A program made the translations under genes and the position numbers. The notes below the pieces were generated by a model. That model had not been told where the DNA came from. It saw nothing but the letters and a program-made list of their open reading frames with translations, and made no database searches. Of a stretch of DNA of 64,000 nt, positions 52,531 through 62,313 are shown in pieces (positions within the stretch are counted from its first letter, which is position 1; each line of letters opens with the position of its first letter). The DNA comes from Naumannella halotolerans (lineage in GTDB: Bacteria; Actinomycetota; Actinomycetes; Propionibacteriales; Propionibacteriaceae), in NCBI RefSeq assembly GCF_004364645.1, contig NZ_SOAW01000001.1:558001-622000 (forward strand), written 5' to 3'.

Positions 52531-53139
52531 TCACCTGCCGTTGGCGGTGTCGTTGATCAACTGGGTCAGGGTGTCGCGATCGACGGGGCCCGTGATTCGG
52601 GCCGCGCTGCGCTGCTGCTCGTCGATCACCAGCGTTGTTGGGATGGCGGTGGTCGACAGTTGCCCGGAGAACTTGACCAACTGTTGCCCCTCGGGGTCGA
52701 AAATGCTCGGATACGGCATCTTGACGGCACGGCTGAACGCCTGCGCCGCATCTCGCTGATCCCTGATGTTGAGGCCGACGAAGCGGGCGACCTCGGCCGT
52801 GCTGCGGCTCGCAGCGGCCAGGTCGGGGGCCTCCTTGCGGCAGGGGCCGCACCAAGAGGCCCAGACATTGATCACCACGACCTTGCCCGGATGCCTCGTA
52901 GTCGCGGCCCCCGATCCCATGACCTTGGGCCCTTCGGCGACTGCGGCTCGCTGCCGGTCGGACGGCTTGAACAGAACTAGGCCTGGATCGGGGACGGCTC
53001 CGCGACTGGTGCCACCAGTCGGGGATGCACCGGCACCAGGAGTGCAGGCCGAAGTAACGAGAAGAAGCGTTGCCGAGGCGGCTGCCGCGACAACGACACG
53101 CCGGTTCTTGACCGGGCCGGGCCTGGCGAGACGAAGCAT
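52531..53139 (-). CDS. ResA/TlpA-like thioredoxin-fold lipoprotein
   Basis: The 202-residue protein has a signal with lipobox (LLLVTSAC, Cys32) and a thioredoxin fold with WCGPC in VWASWCGPCRKEAPD. It would reduce apocytochrome c cysteines or other outside disulfides, recycled by CcdA encoded next to it. ATG at 53,139. Confidence 0.93.
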   Translation of the reverse strand: MLRLARPGPVKNRRVVVAAAASATLLLVTSACTPGAGASPTGGTSRGAVPDPGLVLFKPSDRQRAAVAEGPKVMGSGAATTRHPGKVVVINVWASWCGPCRKEAPDLAAASRSTAEVARFVGLNIRDQRDAAQAFSRAVKMPYPSIFDPEGQQLVKFSGQLSTTAIPTTLVIDEQQRSAARITGPVDRDTLTQLINDTANGR

Positions 53140-53344
53140 ATGGGATCTCCGAATACGGGCACACGGATGCAGATCACCGAACGCGAGTGGGTTCGTGTGA
53201 ACAGGGGCAGCCGATGGTATGCCAGCTGAACGTGGCGATGCACGCAGGGAACAGCGCGGGCGTCTCGCCGCGGCACTGGCGGCGGTAGACGGTCACGCCA
53301 TGGAAGTCAACGCGGCGAGAGAGGCTGTGCCTCCCCTTCGCCGA

Positions 53345-53857
53345 TCAGGTCAGACAGATCCCGAACATGAGTAGAGATCGAGCCGCCGGTATGTAGCGCG
53401 CGTAGGAGACCTGCCCGACCTGGGTTGCCATCCGCGGCAGAATACGGATCACCGATGCGCCGGGACGACGGAGCCTCCAGCCCACCAGGACAACCATCAG
53501 GGCGATCATGCATGCCGCGGCGAGCAGCGGGCAGCTGCCGTCGCCGGAGCCGTGGTCGGAGTCGGAGGAGGGCTTCATCGAGAAGCTGCTGCGCAGCGGG
53601 GCGGCGTGGAGGGGCGGCGACACGGCCGCCAGTGCGCTCGCACGCCATCTGTGATCCGCCGCGCGGTCTTCCTCGGTCTGGGCTTGCCGATGCGCGGCCG
53701 GGCTGACGATGGCTTGGGTATGCGGCGTCGCCGACGTCTGGCTGGAGGTTTGAATGGTGGCTACCGCGCCGAGCACGATCGCGACGGCTGCGACGAGGAC
53801 GACGATCCAGCCGAGGAATCGGCTGGATGTCGGGACCGGGCGCACACGCACGGGCAC
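53345..53857 (-). CDS. Two-helix membrane protein, paralogous layout to the 47.7 kb gene
   Basis: The 170-residue protein has an N-terminal helix (FLGWIVVLVAAVAIVLGAVA), a His/Ser-rich outside loop, and a second helix starting CPLLAAACMIALMVVLVGW, close in design to CIAAAGC of the 47.7 kb protein. It ends with RSLLMFGICLT. No named family. It lies about 200 bp upstream of the TlpA lipoprotein gene on the same strand. Confidence 0.58.
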   Translation of the reverse strand: MPVRVRPVPTSSRFLGWIVVLVAAVAIVLGAVATIQTSSQTSATPHTQAIVSPAAHRQAQTEEDRAADHRWRASALAAVSPPLHAAPLRSSFSMKPSSDSDHGSGDGSCPLLAAACMIALMVVLVGWRLRRPGASVIRILPRMATQVGQVSYARYIPAARSLLMFGICLT

Positions 53858-54136
53858 ACCATACCTCAGATGGACTAATCAGTCATGCACTGCCGTGAAG
53901 CTGGGGCCAAGACAAGCCGAGCCCAGGGGGACACGGCTGTCCATCACCGAGACGGCGGGGCGGCGTTCGCTGCGGCGCGGGAGGGCGCTAGCTGCGGAAG
54001 CGGTCGCTCAAACCGCGGCGGGGGAGGGACGCTGTGGGGACGAGAGGTCGCCGCCATGATGGTCCGCAAGCACGACGCCGCCGCGGCAGCGTCGGGTGGC
54101 CGACGGGTGGAGACCCGCGGGGCCGCACTGTTGGTG
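53858..54136. other. Gap with no recognised gene
   Basis: About 280 bp between the two-helix protein gene and the second permease. Open frames are short or arginine-rich. I see no repeat or RNA gene. Confidence 0.4.
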
Positions 54137-55318
54137 TCAGCCGTGGGCGGGTGAACCGGAGCTGCCGGGTTCGGTGGGTCGGGGGGATCCGCCCATCATG
54201 CCGAGCATGCTGCCGCTGCCCGTGCGGAAGAAGACCAGGAGGAGAATGCCTGCGAGGGCGAGGAAGGCGATGTTGAGCCAGGTGGTGTAGTTCCAGCTGA
54301 TGCCTGTCTCGCCGATGGACAGATTCCGAAAACTGGGCACGAGCCCGAGCGGGCCGAAGATCAGCTCGACCACGTACCCGGCGATCGCCATCGCGGCGTA
54401 GAAGATCAGGCCGATACGAATCGTGGCCTTCCATCCGTAGTACTTGCGGTAGATCAGGATGATCGGGACGATGATCAGGTCGGCGAAGAGGAAGCTGACA
54501 ACCCCGCCGAAGCTGATGCCGCCATTCCACAGCACCGCCGCGAGCGGCACGTTGCCCACCGAGCAGACGAAGCTGATGACGGCCAGAAGCGGCCCGATCA
54601 GTGGACCCAGCACGAAGGAGGCGACGGGGTCGTCGGTGAAGAACACCGCCTGAAGCCAGGCCTTCGGCACCCAGGCGGCGAACGCGCCGGCGATCAGCAG
54701 CCCCAGCACGATGTCGCGGAGCACGGCGGTCCAGTCCATCACGAAGTAGCGGGAGACCGCGGTCACGCCGTCCCGGGAGAGCAAGCGGGACCAGAACCCG
54801 GCGTCGCCCGGAACCGACATGTCCATGGCGGCGTGTCCCTCCATCGATCCGGCCAGCCCCCGGTCTGCCTGCTGGCGGGCGGCGTCGACGATGCGGCCGC
54901 GCATCCAGAGCCTGAATCCGAGCGCGACCAGCACGATCATGATCGGGCCGCCGACGAACTCAGCCGCGGTGAACTGCCAGCCCATGACGAACCACAGCAC
55001 GAGCCCCAGCTCGAGCACCAGGTTGGTCGAGGCGATCTCGAAGGCCATGGCCGCGGCGAAGTGCGCTCCCTTGCGGAACAGTGCCCGCGCCAGCGCGACG
55101 GCGGCATAGGAGCACGACGAGGACGCCGCCCCCATCAGCGCGGAGACCGCGATCGACCTCGGCGAGTCGTCCGACATCAGTTGGGTGACGCGCTCCGTGC
55201 GCACGACTGCCTGGATGACGCCCGACAGCGTGAAGCCGAGGACCAGCGGCCAAAGGATCTGCCATCCCATCGCTCCGGCCATCGCCAGCGCACGACCGAC
55301 CGCATTCAGCACGTCCAT
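54137..55318 (-). CDS. DUF318/ArsP-family permease, copy 2
   Basis: The 393-residue protein is a close paralogue of the 37.7 kb permease, with long identical runs (for example LGFTLSGVIQAVVR, DDSPRSIAVSAL, LVLELGLVLWFVMGWQ) and the same cysteine motifs. It differs mainly at both ends. It lies just downstream of the copper block and may have arisen by duplication or separate capture. Substrate unknown; ArsP relatives export methylated As(III). Confidence 0.85.
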   Translation of the reverse strand: MDVLNAVGRALAMAGAMGWQILWPLVLGFTLSGVIQAVVRTERVTQLMSDDSPRSIAVSALMGAASSSCSYAAVALARALFRKGAHFAAAMAFEIASTNLVLELGLVLWFVMGWQFTAAEFVGGPIMIVLVALGFRLWMRGRIVDAARQQADRGLAGSMEGHAAMDMSVPGDAGFWSRLLSRDGVTAVSRYFVMDWTAVLRDIVLGLLIAGAFAAWVPKAWLQAVFFTDDPVASFVLGPLIGPLLAVISFVCSVGNVPLAAVLWNGGISFGGVVSFLFADLIIVPIILIYRKYYGWKATIRIGLIFYAAMAIAGYVVELIFGPLGLVPSFRNLSIGETGISWNYTTWLNIAFLALAGILLLVFFRTGSGSMLGMMGGSPRPTEPGSSGSPAHG

Positions 55319-55572
55319 CAGGAACCCTCCTCACATCGCCGCTCACGGCGAACGCGCCACACCCGTGTCCGCACATCGGCGAACCACGCTGCCCAGTTCG
55401 CGGTGATGAAGCCGTGCGGACCCCGCTGCGCTCGTCACCCACGTCCGAACTCGTACCCGCGGTGGAGGACGGCAAGCAGTGGGACGTTGGCGGAAGCCGA
55501 CGGGACCGACCAGGAAACCGATCAGTACCTCAGCGGCCAATCAGCACGGCTCCAGGTCGTGGGACGCTCGCG

Positions 55573-56097
55573 TCAGCGCTGCTCATCAGGTCTCAGTCCG
55601 GCGACGAGGTTGAACGCGCCGGTGAGGATGTTGAGCGCGACGACGCCGACGACGTCGGCGATCGCGCGGTCGCTGTAGCCGAAAGCACGGAGCTGGTCGA
55701 TCTGCTCGTCGGTGACGGAGGTCGGTTCCCGATAGACCTGCAGCCCGAGCCGGATCATCGCCGCCACGGACGGCTCGCTCGACGTGCCCTGGTGGGCGAG
55801 GCTGATCTCCTCCTCGGCGACGCCCAGGGAGCGGGCGGCGGCGACGTGCGAGTCGAGGCACAGGCCGCAGCCCTGCTGCGCCTGCACGGCGATGGAGATC
55901 AGCTCGCTGATCCTCCGGTCGAGCTTGGCGCGGCGCATGGCCCGGCTCAGCTGCAGATAGCCGCCGAGGACGGCCGGGGAGTGGGCCATCGTGGAGACCA
56001 TGTCGCCCACGGTGCCGTGGCGCTCGACGAGCTCGCCGAGCAGGTCCCGGGACGCGCCGACGGCGGTCTCCGCGGTCAGCGGGTCGAAACGGGGCAT
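55573..56097 (-). CDS. AhpD-like / carboxymuconolactone decarboxylase family protein
   Basis: The 174-residue protein has the AhpD-type active site (QQGCGLCLDSHVAAA), with two redox cysteines and a His. Such proteins act as thiol peroxidase partners or with metal stress. It starts 44 nt after csoR on the same strand, so it may be part of the copper operon. ATG 56,097 with AAGGA upstream. Confidence 0.85.
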   Translation of the reverse strand: MPRFDPLTAETAVGASRDLLGELVERHGTVGDMVSTMAHSPAVLGGYLQLSRAMRRAKLDRRISELISIAVQAQQGCGLCLDSHVAAARSLGVAEEEISLAHQGTSSEPSVAAMIRLGLQVYREPTSVTDEQIDQLRAFGYSDRAIADVVGVVALNILTGAFNLVAGLRPDEQR

Positions 56098-56141
56098 CGG
56101 TCCTTGCTCCTTCGTGTGCGCGGGTGCGCTGCTCGCGAGCC

Positions 56142-56498
56142 TCAGGAGCGGACGAGGCGGTTGATCGCGTCGGTGGCTTCCTGGATCTTGGCGATGGCCG
56201 CGTCGTCGTCGCCTTGCTTGGCGGCGTCGAGGACGCAGTGCTTGAGGTGATCGTCGAGCAGTCCGGTCGCCACGCCCTGCAGAGCTCGGGTGAGCGCCGA
56301 GACCTGGGTGAGGATGTCGATGCAGTACTTCTCGTCGTCGATCATCTTGGCGATGCCGCGGGCCTGGCCCTCGATGCGCTTCATGCGCGTCAGGTAGCGG
56401 TCCTTGTCGCTGATGTAGCCGTGATGGTGGGCCGCTGCGTCGACCTCGGTGCCGGGGCTGGCGGTGCCGATGTCGTCGGTGGTGGTGTCGAGTGTCAT
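56142..56498 (-). CDS. csoR: CsoR-family copper-sensing repressor
   Basis: The 118-residue four-helix protein has the Cu(I) ligands Cys59, His84 and Cys88, spaced 25 and 4 as in M. tuberculosis CsoR (Cys36, His61, Cys65), and the conserved RMKRIEGQARGI. Its N-terminus is His-rich (AAAHHHGY). Loss of DNA binding on Cu(I) derepresses copper genes. It follows copB by 11 nt. Several ATACCCC-type boxes in the window are its likely targets. Confidence 0.94.
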   Translation of the reverse strand: MTLDTTTDDIGTASPGTEVDAAAHHHGYISDKDRYLTRMKRIEGQARGIAKMIDDEKYCIDILTQVSALTRALQGVATGLLDDHLKHCVLDAAKQGDDDAAIAKIQEATDAINRLVRS

Positions 56499-56509
56499 GG
56501 GCGTGTCCT

Positions 56510-58705
56510 TCACTTCTGGCGCTCCAGGACGGAGCGGGTGCTGGCTTGGGGTGTGAGGTCGATGCGCCGCAGCAGCTGGGCGTTGAGGGCGACGACGACG
56601 GTGGACAGCGACATCAGGATCGCGCCGACCGACATCGGCAGCACGAACCCGATGGGTGCGAGGACGCCGGCCGCGAGCGGGACGGAGATCAGGTTGTAGC
56701 CGGCGGCCCACCACAGGTTCTGCTTCATCTTCCGGTAGGCGGCCTTCGACAGCTGGATGACCGAGAGCACCGAGCGGGGGTCGGAGCTGGCGAGGATGAC
56801 GCCGGCGGAGGCGATGGCGACGTCGGTGCCGGCTCCGATGGCGATTCCGACGTCGGCCTGGGCAAGGGCGGGGGCGTCGTTGACGCCGTCGCCGACCATG
56901 GCCACCTTCTTGCCCTCGTGCTGCAGCTGGGCGACCTTGGCCGACTTGTCCTCGGGGCGGACGCCGGCGAAGACGCGGTCGATGCCGAGCTCCCGGCCGA
57001 CCTCGTTCGCGACGGCCTCGGCGTCGCCGGTGATCATGACGACCTCGACGCCGAGCCGGTGCAGGGCGTCGACGGCGTCGCGGGACTCCGATCGGACCTC
57101 GTCGGCGAGCTTGAGCCCGCCGACCACCTGGCCGTCGCGCAGGACGTGCAGGATGATCGCGCCCTCGCCGCGCCAGGCATCGGCCGCGTCGATCTCGGAC
57201 TGGCCGGTCTCCTCGAGCAGCCGGGGCCCGCCGACGCGGATTGCGTGGCCGGCCACAGTCGCGGTGACGCCGACGGCGGGCGAAGAGGTGAAGCCGCTCC
57301 CGGGCTCGAAGGCCAGGCTGCGGTCCTTCGCGGCGGCGACGATGGCCCGGGCGAGCGGGTGCTCGCTGTCGGCCTCGGCCGACGCCGCCAGGGCGAGCAC
57401 GGCGTCGGCGTCCAGGTCTCCGGTCGGCTCGACGCCGGTGACGGTGGGCTCTCCCTTGGTGAGGGTGCCGGTCTTGTCGAACAGCACCGCGTTCACCTGG
57501 CGCATCGACTCCAGGGCGAGGCGGTCCTTGACCAGGACGCCGCCGCGGGCGGCGCGCTCGGTGGCGATGGAGACGACCAGCGGGATCGCCAGGCCCAGGG
57601 CGTGGGGGCAGGCGATCACGAGGACGGTGATCGTGCGGACCACGGCGTCGTCGGGGGACCCGGCCAGTGTCCAGACGGTCGCGGTGATCAGCGCGGCTCC
57701 GAGGGCGAACCAGAACAGCCACGCGGCGGCGCGGTCGGCGATGCGCTGGGCGCGGGAGGAGGAGTTCTGGGCTTCGGCGACGAGCCGGTTGATGCCGGCC
57801 AGGGCGGTGTCGTCACCGGTGGCGGTGATCTCGACCCGCAGGCCGGAGTCGGTGGCCACCGTGCCGGCGGTGACCGGGTCGCCCTCGCCGCGGGCGACCG
57901 GCCGGGACTCGCCGGTGATCATCGACTCGTCCATGTCGGCTCGCCCGTCGACGACGGTGCCGTCGGCAGGGACGCTGCCGCCGGGTCGGACGATGACGAC
58001 GTCGCCGACGCGCAGCTCGGCCGGCGCGACCTTGACGACGTCGTCGCCCTCGACGCGCTCGGCCTCGTCGGGCAGGAGCGCGGCCAGGGAGTCCAGCGCG
58101 GAGGTGGTCTGGGCCAGGGAGCGCATCTCGATCCAGTGCCCCAGCAGCATGATCACGATCAGCAGCGCCAGCTCCCACCAGAACTCCAACTCGTGGTCGA
58201 CCAGCCCGAGGGTGGCGGCCCAGGACGCGAAGAACGCCACGGTGATCGCCAGCGCGATCAGCAGCATCATCCCCGGCTTGCGGCTCTTCAGCTCGCTCCA
58301 GGCACCGGTGAGGAACGGCTTGCCGCCCCAGACGTACATGACGGTGCCGAGCACCGCTGCGACCCATCCCGACCAGCCGGGCACCGAGTAGCCCAGCAGC
58401 ATGGCGAACATCGGGGAGAGCGCCACCACCGGGGCGGCGATGACGAGATTGATCCAGAACAGCCGACGGAACTGGCCCACGTGGTCGCCGTGGCCTCCAT
58501 GACCGCCGTGACCCGCGTGGTCCCCGTGCGCTTCGTGTCCGCTGTGATGATCGTGCTGCCCGGGCTCCATGGTCTGGTCGTGGTGCCCGGCGTGCGGGTC
58601 GTTCCCGTGGTGGTGCGTGGTCGTCGTGACGGCGTCGTGCCCGCTGCTCGCCGTCTCGTCTGCGACGTCGCCGTGGTGGTGCTGGTGCGCGTTCGGATCT
58701 GTCAT
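56510..58705 (-). CDS. copB: CopB-type copper-translocating P-type ATPase, island copy
   Basis: The 731-residue P1B-3 ATPase has CPH (VIACPHALGLAIP), DKTGTLTKG and GDGVNDAP. The first 75 residues are His/Gly/Asp-rich but not regularly repeated, unlike the core copy at 13.4 kb, which it otherwise resembles strongly. Exports copper in an operon with the YdhK lipoprotein and CsoR. ATG 58,705 is 44 nt after the lipoprotein gene. Confidence 0.94.
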   Translation of the reverse strand: MTDPNAHQHHHGDVADETASSGHDAVTTTTHHHGNDPHAGHHDQTMEPGQHDHHSGHEAHGDHAGHGGHGGHGDHVGQFRRLFWINLVIAAPVVALSPMFAMLLGYSVPGWSGWVAAVLGTVMYVWGGKPFLTGAWSELKSRKPGMMLLIALAITVAFFASWAATLGLVDHELEFWWELALLIVIMLLGHWIEMRSLAQTTSALDSLAALLPDEAERVEGDDVVKVAPAELRVGDVVIVRPGGSVPADGTVVDGRADMDESMITGESRPVARGEGDPVTAGTVATDSGLRVEITATGDDTALAGINRLVAEAQNSSSRAQRIADRAAAWLFWFALGAALITATVWTLAGSPDDAVVRTITVLVIACPHALGLAIPLVVSIATERAARGGVLVKDRLALESMRQVNAVLFDKTGTLTKGEPTVTGVEPTGDLDADAVLALAASAEADSEHPLARAIVAAAKDRSLAFEPGSGFTSSPAVGVTATVAGHAIRVGGPRLLEETGQSEIDAADAWRGEGAIILHVLRDGQVVGGLKLADEVRSESRDAVDALHRLGVEVVMITGDAEAVANEVGRELGIDRVFAGVRPEDKSAKVAQLQHEGKKVAMVGDGVNDAPALAQADVGIAIGAGTDVAIASAGVILASSDPRSVLSVIQLSKAAYRKMKQNLWWAAGYNLISVPLAAGVLAPIGFVLPMSVGAILMSLSTVVVALNAQLLRRIDLTPQASTRSVLERQK

Positions 58706-58749
58706 TGCTGCTTCCCTTGTCCGGGCCCTGCTCTGCGGTGGTGGCCGGC

Positions 58750-59340
58750 TCAGGAGGCCGGCTTGATCTCGCTCTCGACGACCCACTTGTGGTTGGTCAT
58801 CTTCATGCCGCCGGCCTCGTAGTCGACCATGTAGACGGTCTGATCGGTGGAGGAGGCGATGGTGGCCTTCGCGCCCTTCATGCCCTTCATATGGTCGGCC
58901 TCCAGGGTGACCTCGGTGCCGTCGGCCAACCGCTTGCTGCCGGCGTCCTTGATCTCCTGCTGGACGACCCACTTGTGGTCCTTGACCGGATCGCCGCCGG
59001 TAGTGGGGGTGAAGTCCACAGCGTAGGTGTAAGTGCTGTAGGCCCCGACGATGGTCGCCTTCGCGCCGTCCATGCCCATCATGTGGTCGGCGGTGAGGAT
59101 CACCTTCGTGCCGACCGGGTACTTCGGGGCGGCGGCGGTCTTGATGCCCGCGGGCGCGGGCCCGCCGTCCATGGGGTGCTCCATCGACGAGTGGTCCATC
59201 CCGCCGTCGCTGCTGGCCGGGGTGCTGGCTGAGCTGCTGCCGTGGCCCTGATGGTCCTGTCCGGCGCTGGTGCATCCGGTGAGGGCCAGCGCTCCGCCGA
59301 GCACTCCCGCGGCCAGTGCTGCTGTCAGTCGCTTTCGCAT
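58750..59340 (-). CDS. YdhK-like (DUF1541) lipoprotein
   Basis: The 196-residue protein has a lipobox (ALALTGC), a Met/His-rich linker (GGMDHSSMEHPMDGG) and two copies of a DUF1541 repeat (ILTADHMMGMDGAKATI and LEADHMKGMKGAKATI, each followed by a YxVDY/F strand and DHKWVV or NHKWVV). Its place before copB and csoR suggests a copper-binding surface protein. ATG 59,340; GGAG upstream. Confidence 0.9.
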   Translation of the reverse strand: MRKRLTAALAAGVLGGALALTGCTSAGQDHQGHGSSSASTPASSDGGMDHSSMEHPMDGGPAPAGIKTAAAPKYPVGTKVILTADHMMGMDGAKATIVGAYSTYTYAVDFTPTTGGDPVKDHKWVVQQEIKDAGSKRLADGTEVTLEADHMKGMKGAKATIASSTDQTVYMVDYEAGGMKMTNHKWVVESEIKPAS

Positions 59341-59380
59341 GTGGACTCCGTATCCTCGTCTCGATCCTGGTCTCTGCAAC

Positions 59381-59408
59381 CGTATACCCCTATGGGGTAT
59401 TCCTTCAA
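59381..59408 (-). promoter_or_regulatory. Copper operon promoter with CsoR box
   Basis: Minus strand: -35 TTGAAG (59403-59408), 16-bp spacer, -10 TATACG (59381-59386). ATACCCCTATGGGGTAT (59384-59400) fills the spacer. It drives the YdhK-copB-csoR operon. Confidence 0.8.
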
Positions 59409-59509
59409 CGTGGTGATCGTGTTGTTGGCCGCGCCCGGGAGGGAGAGTGTCGCTTGTGCCAGGATCGACGTATGGCGGGCGACGCGAGCGGAAGTGAGCT
59501 GCCGGGCTG

Positions 59510-59700
59510 ATGACGGCTGTCGATCATGAGGTTCTGGTCGTCGGTGGCGGCCAGGCCGGGCTGGAGGTGGCGTGTGAAGAGCTTCAGCGAGTCCCACCGC
59601 GAGCGCCAGCTGCTCAGTACGCGAACCTGCCGGGCCGGGTCTTCCCTGCACCGGCCGACACCTACCCGGGGCGGGATCAGGTGGCCGACTACTCGGCCGA
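59510..59700 (+). pseudogene. Remnant of a flavin monooxygenase gene
   Basis: An N-terminal FAD motif (EVLVVGGGQAGLEVA) is followed after about 25 residues by NLPGRVFPAPADTYPGRDQVADY, which in full proteins such as the one at 27,292 lies about 70 residues from the start. The segment between is missing, and the frame then degenerates. A decayed gene with an internal deletion. Confidence 0.7.
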
Positions 59701-59975
59701 CCGTGGCGAACCACGATCGGATCGGCCTTGCTGGGATTCGTCCAACACGACGCTCGAACCATCGCCCAGCAGATCACGGCAACCTTGCCGGGCTACAGCT
59801 AGAAGGCAATCTCCAACGCGTCACGCAGGACCGTGTATGAACGGGTCCGGGCGCGCACGCGATGAACCGATGGCCCGGCGCTCGCGCGCCCGTCTGGGCC
59901 CCGTGACCTGCGCCGCTCACAAGGCCTGATGGACCGCGGCGCACGCCGGTCTCGCCGGCGCTGATCAGGGCCTGA

Positions 59976-62255
59976 TCATCGTGCGCGGACCGAGACGATG
60001 CTGCCGAACCCGCGCAGGCGGAGGCTGTTGCCGACGACGAAGACGGACGAGAACGCCATCGCCGCGCCCGCGAGCATGGGGTTGAGCATGCCCAGCGCCG
60101 CGACCGGGATGGCCGCGACGTTGTAGGCGAAGGCCCAGAACAGGTTGGCCTTGATCGTGCCCAGCGTCCTGCGGGAGAGCCGGATCGCGTCGACCGCGGC
60201 GCGCAGGTCGCCGCGCACCAGGGTGATGTCGGAGGCCTCGATCGCGACGTCGGTGCCGGTGCCCATGGCCAGGCCGAGGTCGGCCTGGGCCAGGGCGGGG
60301 GCGTCGTTGACGCCGTCGCCGACCATCGCGACGACCTTCCCCTCGGCCTGGAGGCGGGCGACGACGGCGACCTTGTCCTTGGGCAGGACTTCAGCGATGA
60401 CCTGGTCGATGCCGACCTCGGCGGCGATGCGCTTGGCCACGGCCTCGTTGTCGCCGGTCAGCAGCACCGGCGTCAGGCCCAGGCCCTTCAGTCCCTGGAT
60501 GGCCTCGGCGCTGGTGGGCTTGACCGTGTCGGCCACGACGAGGATCCCGCGGGCCTGCCCGTCCCAGCCGACGGCGACGACGGTCTTGCCCTCGCCCTCG
60601 GCCGTCGCCTTGGCGGCGGCGACGGCGGGGGAGAGGTGCTGGGACCAGTCGGCCAGCAGGGACTCCCGGGCGACGAGCACGGCGTGGCCGTCGACGACGC
60701 CCTGCACGCCCTTGCCCTCGACGTTGGCGAAGTCCTCCGGCGTCGGCAGCTGCCCGACCTCCTGGACCGCGCCCTTGGCGACGGCCTGGGCGATCGGGTG
60801 CTCGGAGGCGTCCTCCAGGGTCCCGGCCAGGCGCAGCAGCTCGGCGCGGTCGGTGCCGGGCTCGGTGACCGCGTCGACGAGGGTCATCCTGCCGGTGGTG
60901 ACGGTGCCGGTCTTGTCCAGCACTACGGTGTCAACACGGCGGGTGGACTCCAGCACCTCGGGGCCCTTGATCAGGATTCCCAGCTGCGCGCCGCGGCCGG
61001 TGCCGACGAGCAGGGCGGTCGGAGTGGCCAGGCCGAGGGCGCAGGGGCAGGCGATGACCAGGACCGCGACCGCGGCGGTGAACGCCGCGGAGACGCCGGC
61101 CCCGGAGATCAGCCACGCCGCGAGGGCGACGACCGCGATGGCGATGACGATCGGGACGAAGACGCCGGAGATCCGGTCGGCCAGGCGCTGGACGGCGGCC
61201 TTGCCGGACTGGGCGTCCTCGACGAGCCTGGCCATCTGCGCCAGCTGGGTGTCCGAGCCGACCCGGGTCGCCCGGACGACCAGTCGCCCGCCGGCGTTGA
61301 CGGTCGCGCCGGTGACGGGGTCCCCGGCCGCGACCTCGACGGGCACGGACTCGCCGGTGAGCATGGAGGCGTCCACCGCGGAGGTGCCGGAGACGACCGT
61401 CCCGTCGGTGGCGATCTTCTCGCCGGGGCGGACGACGAACTCGTCGCCGACGGCCAGCTCGGAGGTCGGGACCTTGACCTCGGTCCCGTCGCGGAACACC
61501 GAGACCTCCTTCGCTCCGAGGTCGAGCAGCGCGCGCAGCGCGGCACCGGCCTGGCGCTTGGAGCGCTTCTCGAAGTAGCGGCCGGCGAGGATGAACATCG
61601 TCACCCCGGCGGCGGCCTCGAGGTAGATGTTGCTCGCGCCGTCGGAGCGTGCCAGGGCGAACTCGAACGGGTGCTTCATGCCGGGCATGCCGGCGTGGCC
61701 GAGGAACAGCGCGTAAAGCGACCACAGGAACGCCGCCGAGGTGCCCATCGAGACGAGCGTGTCCATCGTCGCGGTGCCGTGCTTGAGGTTGGTCCATGCG
61801 GCCTTGTGGAAAGGCCAGCCCGCCCAGACGATCACCGGCGCGGCCAGGGTCAGCGAGGCCCACTGCCAGTAGGTGAACTGCAGGGCAGGGATCATCGCCA
61901 TCGCGATCACCGGGACGGTGAGCACGATCGACCCGATCAGCCTCTGCCTGAGCGAGGTCAGCTCCGGGTCGGCGTCCTCGCCCTCGCGGTCGGCCGTCGC
62001 GGCGGTCGTGGAGCTCGGGGGCTTGGGCAGGGCCGCGGTGTAGCCGGTCTTCTCGACCTCGGCGACCAGCAGCTGCGGGTCGTAGCCCGCGGGCACGGTG
62101 ACCTTGGCCTTCTCGGTGGCGTAGTTGACCGACGCGGCGACGCCGTCGAGCTTGTTGAGGTTGCGCTCGATCCGGTTCGCGCACGAGGCGCAGGTCATCC
62201 CGCCGATCTCCAGCTCGATGCCGGCGTCCGTGCTGAGCGGCGCTGGTGCAGTCAT
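59976..62255 (-). CDS. copA: CopA-type Cu(I)-exporting P-type ATPase
   Basis: The 759-residue P1B-1 ATPase has one N-terminal HMA domain ([13 protein letters not shown], Cys22 and Cys25), the membrane motif CPC ([13 protein letters not shown]), DKTGTVTTG and GDGVNDAP. It exports Cu(I) delivered by CopZ, whose gene lies 58 nt upstream under the same promoter. Confidence 0.96.
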   Translation of the reverse strand: MTAPAPLSTDAGIELEIGGMTCASCANRIERNLNKLDGVAASVNYATEKAKVTVPAGYDPQLLVAEVEKTGYTAALPKPPSSTTAATADREGEDADPELTSLRQRLIGSIVLTVPVIAMAMIPALQFTYWQWASLTLAAPVIVWAGWPFHKAAWTNLKHGTATMDTLVSMGTSAAFLWSLYALFLGHAGMPGMKHPFEFALARSDGASNIYLEAAAGVTMFILAGRYFEKRSKRQAGAALRALLDLGAKEVSVFRDGTEVKVPTSELAVGDEFVVRPGEKIATDGTVVSGTSAVDASMLTGESVPVEVAAGDPVTGATVNAGGRLVVRATRVGSDTQLAQMARLVEDAQSGKAAVQRLADRISGVFVPIVIAIAVVALAAWLISGAGVSAAFTAAVAVLVIACPCALGLATPTALLVGTGRGAQLGILIKGPEVLESTRRVDTVVLDKTGTVTTGRMTLVDAVTEPGTDRAELLRLAGTLEDASEHPIAQAVAKGAVQEVGQLPTPEDFANVEGKGVQGVVDGHAVLVARESLLADWSQHLSPAVAAAKATAEGEGKTVVAVGWDGQARGILVVADTVKPTSAEAIQGLKGLGLTPVLLTGDNEAVAKRIAAEVGIDQVIAEVLPKDKVAVVARLQAEGKVVAMVGDGVNDAPALAQADLGLAMGTGTDVAIEASDITLVRGDLRAAVDAIRLSRRTLGTIKANLFWAFAYNVAAIPVAALGMLNPMLAGAAMAFSSVFVVGNSLRLRGFGSIVSVRAR

Positions 62256-62313
62256 CCTCTGCGTCCTTTCTTTCGTCCCGGCTCTTGCGGCGTCCGGCTC
62301 ATGCGCAGGGCAG

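Noticed and set aside
56492-58822. 776-codon plus-strand frame opposite the island copB
   Set aside because: Shadow frame; copB on the minus strand has all P-type ATPase motifs.
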